This document shows, piece after piece, positions 25,001 through 31,000 of a stretch of DNA of 64,000 nucleotides (position 1 is the first letter of the stretch; each line of letters opens with the position of its first letter). A program made the translations under genes and the position numbers. The notes beneath the pieces are model-generated. The model was not told the DNA's origin. It was given only the letters and a program-made list of their open reading frames with translations, and ran no database searches. Source of the DNA: Siphonodentalium dalli (taxonomy: Eukaryota > Mollusca > Scaphopoda > Gadilida > Siphonodentaliidae). The stretch covers positions 181,540,796-181,604,795 of the forward strand of contig CP136068.1 of the NCBI GenBank assembly GCA_032622095.1, given 5' to 3'.

Positions 25001-28000
25001 TTTATATACATTTTTTCGTTCCTTATCTGGCTTTCTGTAACTAAATGCCTGCAAATTAATCGAGGACACATATCGGGAAAAGCTTCTACCAATTTTTATT
25101 ATATATTTTTAGAACGTAAATCCTCACGATCAGATTCGAATTGTACCACGAATGATAACACTGTCTTATCCATTAATCAAGGCAAATTGCATTTTAGCTA
25201 AGATATTTACCGCACATTATAATCGATATAAACCACATTATTATGGTACAAATAATACAACTCATCTTCAGTATTTTCTTTATTTTATTACACGCTCAAT
25301 CCTAGAAGTACAGTGTTGTTGCTGTTCCATATTTACAAATCCGTATGGAACGTACGTTCCGTACGCATCTCTTTGACGTAAAATGACGTACATAACGTTC
25401 GCCTCAACCGTGAAACTGGACCAACTTAAATAAAAGAATCATCACACATGACAAACAAGCCCTGTATGAGCCTAAATAAACATAATCCTGTATTTTTAAT
25501 GCACGGCTTCTGGAACACGAAGCGTGTAATAAGCAAGCAAGCAAGCCTCTCGAGTTCTATCCTTCCGCGACAGCACGAGTGCCGTATCGACAAACCCATT
25601 TACACATCGTGTCGTTCTGTGTTTGTATTTACACATCGTGTCGTTCTGTGTTTGTATTTACACATCGTGTCGTTCTGTGTTTGTATTCACACTTCGTGTC
25701 GTTCTGTGTTTGTATTCACACATCGTGTCGTTCTGTGTTTGTATTCACACTTCGTGTCGTTCTGTGTTTGTATTCACACATCGTGTCGTTCTGTGTTTGT
25801 ATTTACACATCGTGTCGTTCTGTGTTTGTATTCACACTTCGTGTCGTTCTGTGTTTGTATTCACACATCGTGTCGTTCTGTGTTTGTATTCACACATCGT
25901 GTCGTTCTGTGTTTGTATTCACCCATTGTGTCGTTCTGTGTTTGTATTCACACGACATTTACACATCGTGTCGCTCTGTGTTTGTATTCACACATCGTGT
26001 CGTTCTGTGTTTGTATTCACACATCGTGTCGTTCTGTGTTTGTATTCACACATCGTGTCGTTCTGTGTTTGTATTCACACATCGTGTCGTTCTGTGTTTG
26101 TATTTACACATCGTGTCGTTCTGTGTTTGTATTCACCCATTGTGTCGTTCTGTGTTTGTATTCACACATCGTGTCGTTCTGTGTTTGTATTCACACATCG
26201 TGTCGTTCTGTGTTTGTATTTACACATCGTGTCGTTCTGTGTTTGTATTCACACTTCGTGTCGTTCTGTGTTTGTATTCACACATCGTGTCGTTCTGTGT
26301 TTGTATTCACCCATTGTGTCGTTCTGTGTTTGTATTCACACGACATTTACACATCGTGTCGCTCTGTGTTTGTATTCACACATCGTGTCGTTCTGTGTTT
26401 GTATTCACACATCGTGTCGTTCTGTGTTTGTATTCACACATCGTGTCGTTCTGTGTTTGTATTTACACATCGTGTCGTTCTGTGTTTGTATTCACACATC
26501 GTGTCGTTCTGTGTTTGTATTCACACATCCTGTCGTTCTGTGTTTGTATGTAGTCTTGAAATCGGGATTAATAAAAATCATGTTGTTGTTTGTGGCCCGG
26601 AGGTGATGGACCATAATTAACATGTTGTTGTTTGTGGCCTGGAGGAGATGGTCCATAATTATTATGTTATTGTTTGTGGTCCGGAGGAGATGGACCATCA
26701 TTATCATGTTGTTGTTTGGGACCCGGAGGAGATGGACCATAATTGTCCTGATCGTGTAAATATTTCTTCAGCGTATGTGGGTTTGAAGTTTACCCAGCCA
26801 CTAATTCGACCTTTCACCTTTTTAGATGTTGGGTGGAACACGCCGGTGCAGTTGAATGGATAGTCTACACACCGAACCTCCTGTGTTTGTTGGTAAGTTA
26901 ATGAGCGTACCTTCTATACACTTATAATGCATGTCATTTTACTATCTTTACCATCAACGAGCAATTAAAGGCATCTGAAATTGGCTTTCTGACATGTTTG
27001 CTGCAGAACTGCTAGATATACATATTGAAAAAAAAAGGTAAATTGAGCAAAGAGTTCAATATAAAGACATTTCTAAAATTAATTATTTATTAATTTAAAT
27101 TGTTTTAATTTTTAAATCAACATCAAAATGTGAAACAGTTGCAAGAATAAATACTCCTGACTTCAGCTAGTTACAATTAAAAGAAAACATACGATTTGTG
27201 TGTTTGTCTCGTTTGACCACGATTCAACACATATGACTCCTTCTTTTGTTGTATTTTCTGACGTCTGGTTTTCTTGCAAACCCATATTTGAGCTTGGCCT
27301 GAATTATTAGTTGAGAAGCACAAATACCAGCTTGCGATCTCAGTAAATAATCCAAACTATTATCGGCCAGAAACTAAAATGTTAACGGACAAGCAGATTG
27401 ACAGCCTGGTAGCATAATTTTTTTTTTAAATGGTATATAAAAAAGAACGGATGGATGACCATACAAACACATAATTCATTCTGTTTTAAAAAGTGGCCTA
27501 TAAAGTCAACCGGAAGCCAACACAATCAATTATTGAGACACAAGGGGATTGTTCCCGACGGACATATGCATTAATATAACTCCCGCCATTCCCAAGTACA
27601 CTATTACTTTTATTACTGAATGGGATAATCAATTTATATTAGAAAGGGTATATGTGTTGTTTTCCAGTTGAACCTCGGAATGCTGATCAACATAATGAGA
27701 ATAATGCTGACTCAGCTGTCGACACACCCAAATGAACCAAGTAATTACAGGTAATATAATACATTCCATAATTACAGGTAATATAGTACAATATATATAA
27801 CATTCTATATTACAGGCAATATAGTACATTCAATATTCCAGGTAATATAATGCATTCTATTTTTCAGATAATTACATGTACTATAATGCATTATATATGC
27901 CAGACGAGACATGAAAGCTAGGTTTATGTTGGTTCGTTTTAGTTAGTATCAAGGTTCTTTTGAAACTCTGTTCATGTAGAACCTTTTTGGTTATTTATAA

Positions 28001-31000
28001 CTTATATCTGGCAAACTTCAAAGTATACATTTTTATCAGTAATTGAATTAGTAATTTTTTGCAAGCGATTTTCGAAGTATAAATTCTTAGCAGTGATGGT
28101 ATTAGTTTGTTATATAGACGAGTTTTGAAACATTTCATGCGATATTTGAAAGCTACGTTTATACTAGTTAATAATGAACTACTGATAATAATTAAGATTT
28201 CGATGCTTCGTCACTAGAATTGAGATGATTTGCAATATCTGTAGTTACGATTTCGAAAAGCTAAGCATGGGCACGCGAGCTTTTTGTTCAATCATTGAGT
28301 CTACCGCGGATTATGAGTTGATAACAACACAATTAATTACAAAATAATGTAATTACATCAAATGTGTCATATCACCATAGTGCGAGTGGAAACAGTTTGA
28401 ATGGCACTATTTTTAGGTTAACCAATACAGGTAAGTGGGTGCCTGACAAGGTAACACATCTGCCCGGATCAACGAAAATCACACCTAGCCCTCCGGAATG
28501 ACAACAATAAGTCAGAATGGAGCACTGGCTCACGGACCTTATGGCCTTTCCGTTTGTCTATTATATTTCAGGCGTGTTTTAAAAGCTACATCCATATTAG
28601 TGCCTTCATGAATTGATTATTATATTTCAGGCGTGCTTTAAAAGCTACGTGCATATTAGTGCCTTCATGAATTGACTCTATTATATTTCAGGCGTGCTTT
28701 AAAAGCTACGTTCATATTAGTGCCTTCATGAATTGACTCTATTATATTTCAGGCGAGCTTTAAAAGCTACGTTCATACTAGTGCCTTCATGAATTGACTC
28801 TATTATATTTCAGGCGAGCTTTAAAAGCTACGTTCATACTAGTGCCTTCATGAATTGATTATTATATTTCAGGCGTGCTTTAAAAGCTACGTGCATATTA
28901 GTGCCTTCATGAATTGACTCTATTATATTTCAGGCGTGCTTTAAAAGCTACGTTCATATTAGTGCCTTCATGAATTGACTCTATTATATTTCAGGCGAGC
29001 TTTAAAAGCTACGTTCATACTAGTGCCTTTATTCGGTATTCAGCTGTTCGCGGTGATGTACCGACCTCCACCATCAGTTAACTCATACAAATACGAGATA
29101 TTCTCCAGCGTTATTAAAAATCTACAGGTCAGTATCTTAGAATCTACAGATCAGCATCTTAAATATAGAGGTCAGTATCATAGAATCAACATGTCAGCAT
29201 CTTAGAATATACAGGTCAGTATTTAAAAAAATCTACAGGTCAATATCTTAACTCAACAGGTCAGTATCTTATAATCTACATGTCAGTTTCTTAGAATCTA
29301 CAGGTCAGTATCTTATAATTTACTGGTCAGTATCTTATAATATATAAGTCAGTATCTTAGAATCTACAGGTCAATATCTTAACTCAACAGGTCAGTATCT
29401 TAGAATCTACATGTCAGTATCTTAGAATCTACAGGTCAGTATCTTATAATTTACAGGTCACTATCTAAGAATCGGCACATAAAGGCGTTTTCCATGGGTC
29501 GTTAATGTGCAGTCCCCTCAAATGAAATGTCCACTGCATTATGTCCATACAAACCTATTCCGGCTATGACCCACAAAATCACATAGAGTAATAAATGTTA
29601 CAAAGTGTTATGTCCATAATATAGTATTGCTGAAGCCATTTTCAAGCAGCACTACCACTGTACTGCTATACAGTTATACACGCTAACACCACACTTTTAT
29701 CAGGTTATACACACTAATACCACACTGCTATACAGTTATACACGCTAACACCACGCTTTTATAAGGTTATACACGCTAACACAACACTGCTATACCGCAT
29801 ACAGTGCTAACACCACACTGATACACAGTTATACACGCTAACAACACACTGTTATAAGGTTATACACGCCAACACCCCACTGCTATACCGCAATACAGCG
29901 CTAACACCACACTGATATACAGTTATACACGCTAACACCACACTTTTATCAGGTTATACACGCTAACACCACACTGCTATACCGCATACAGCGCTAACAC
30001 CACACTGATACACAGTTATACACGCTAACAACACACTGTTATAAGGTTATACACGCCAACACCCCACTGCTATACCGCAATACAGCGCTAACACCACACT
30101 GATATACAGTTATACACGCTAACAACACACTGTTATTAGGTTATACACGCTAACACACCAGTGCTATACGGTTATACACGCGAACACCACCCTGTTATAA
30201 GGGTATACACGCTAACACAACACTGCTATAAGGCTTCACACGTTAACACCACCCTGTTATAAGGTTATACACGCTAACACAGCACTGCTATAAGGTTATA
30301 CACGCTAACACAACAGTGATATACAGTTATACACGCTAACAACACACTGTTCTAATGTTATACACGCTAACACCACACTGCTATACGGTTATACAGTGCT
30401 AACACCACACTGATATACAGTTATACGTTAGTAATAATCGTGGGAGTATCATTTGTGAAAATGATAGCAATCGATACATTCTATCATGTCAGGAATCAAT
30501 GTCAGGATATCCCCTTATACATCACATCGGTTCAATATACACTTATTTTTACAATACCTTTAACGTGAGTCATATTATATTGTATATATTGCGAAGGAAT
30601 GGCAGTTGAAGCTGGATTGTCGTCATGTCACCCCATTAACTATAAGTGGTTGCTATGGTTGGCGGTCATATTTAGAGTGGCGCAGTGACCAGTAGTGAGC
30701 CTGCTTAATGTCGTGCGTTCGAATCGCACGTTCTGCCATTGAACGCCAAGCGACTTAAAACTAAGTTGTCGCATGAGACTCGACCGTTAACCGTGTACCC
30801 GGTCGGGAGTCAATGAATATTGTCAGTATGCTAATCCTGATGCACTCATTAGCTACTCGGATTGCTTTCTCTTAAGCGGGAATGGGTAAACAATACCTAT
30901 GCACATGCAGGTAAATTATCACATGGAGCGAATTGTAACTAATTTACTGCGGAATTCGCTTTATAAATGCTTCTACTATTATTATTATTATTTTCTCCAT

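Noticed and set aside
25597-26546. CRISPR-like direct repeats
   Set aside because: Units are contiguous with no unique spacers and the sequence is clearly eukaryotic.
25448-26620. Three overlapping 324-390-codon + frames
   Set aside because: All come from the 29-bp satellite, which is open in every frame because 29 is not divisible by 3; they encode one 29-residue repeat and show no start or splice context.
30690-30745. Possible tRNA gene (GTTCGAATC)
   Set aside because: There is a B box and A-box-like start but no cloverleaf or paired acceptor stem, and it continues into a SINE body and (ATT)n tail.
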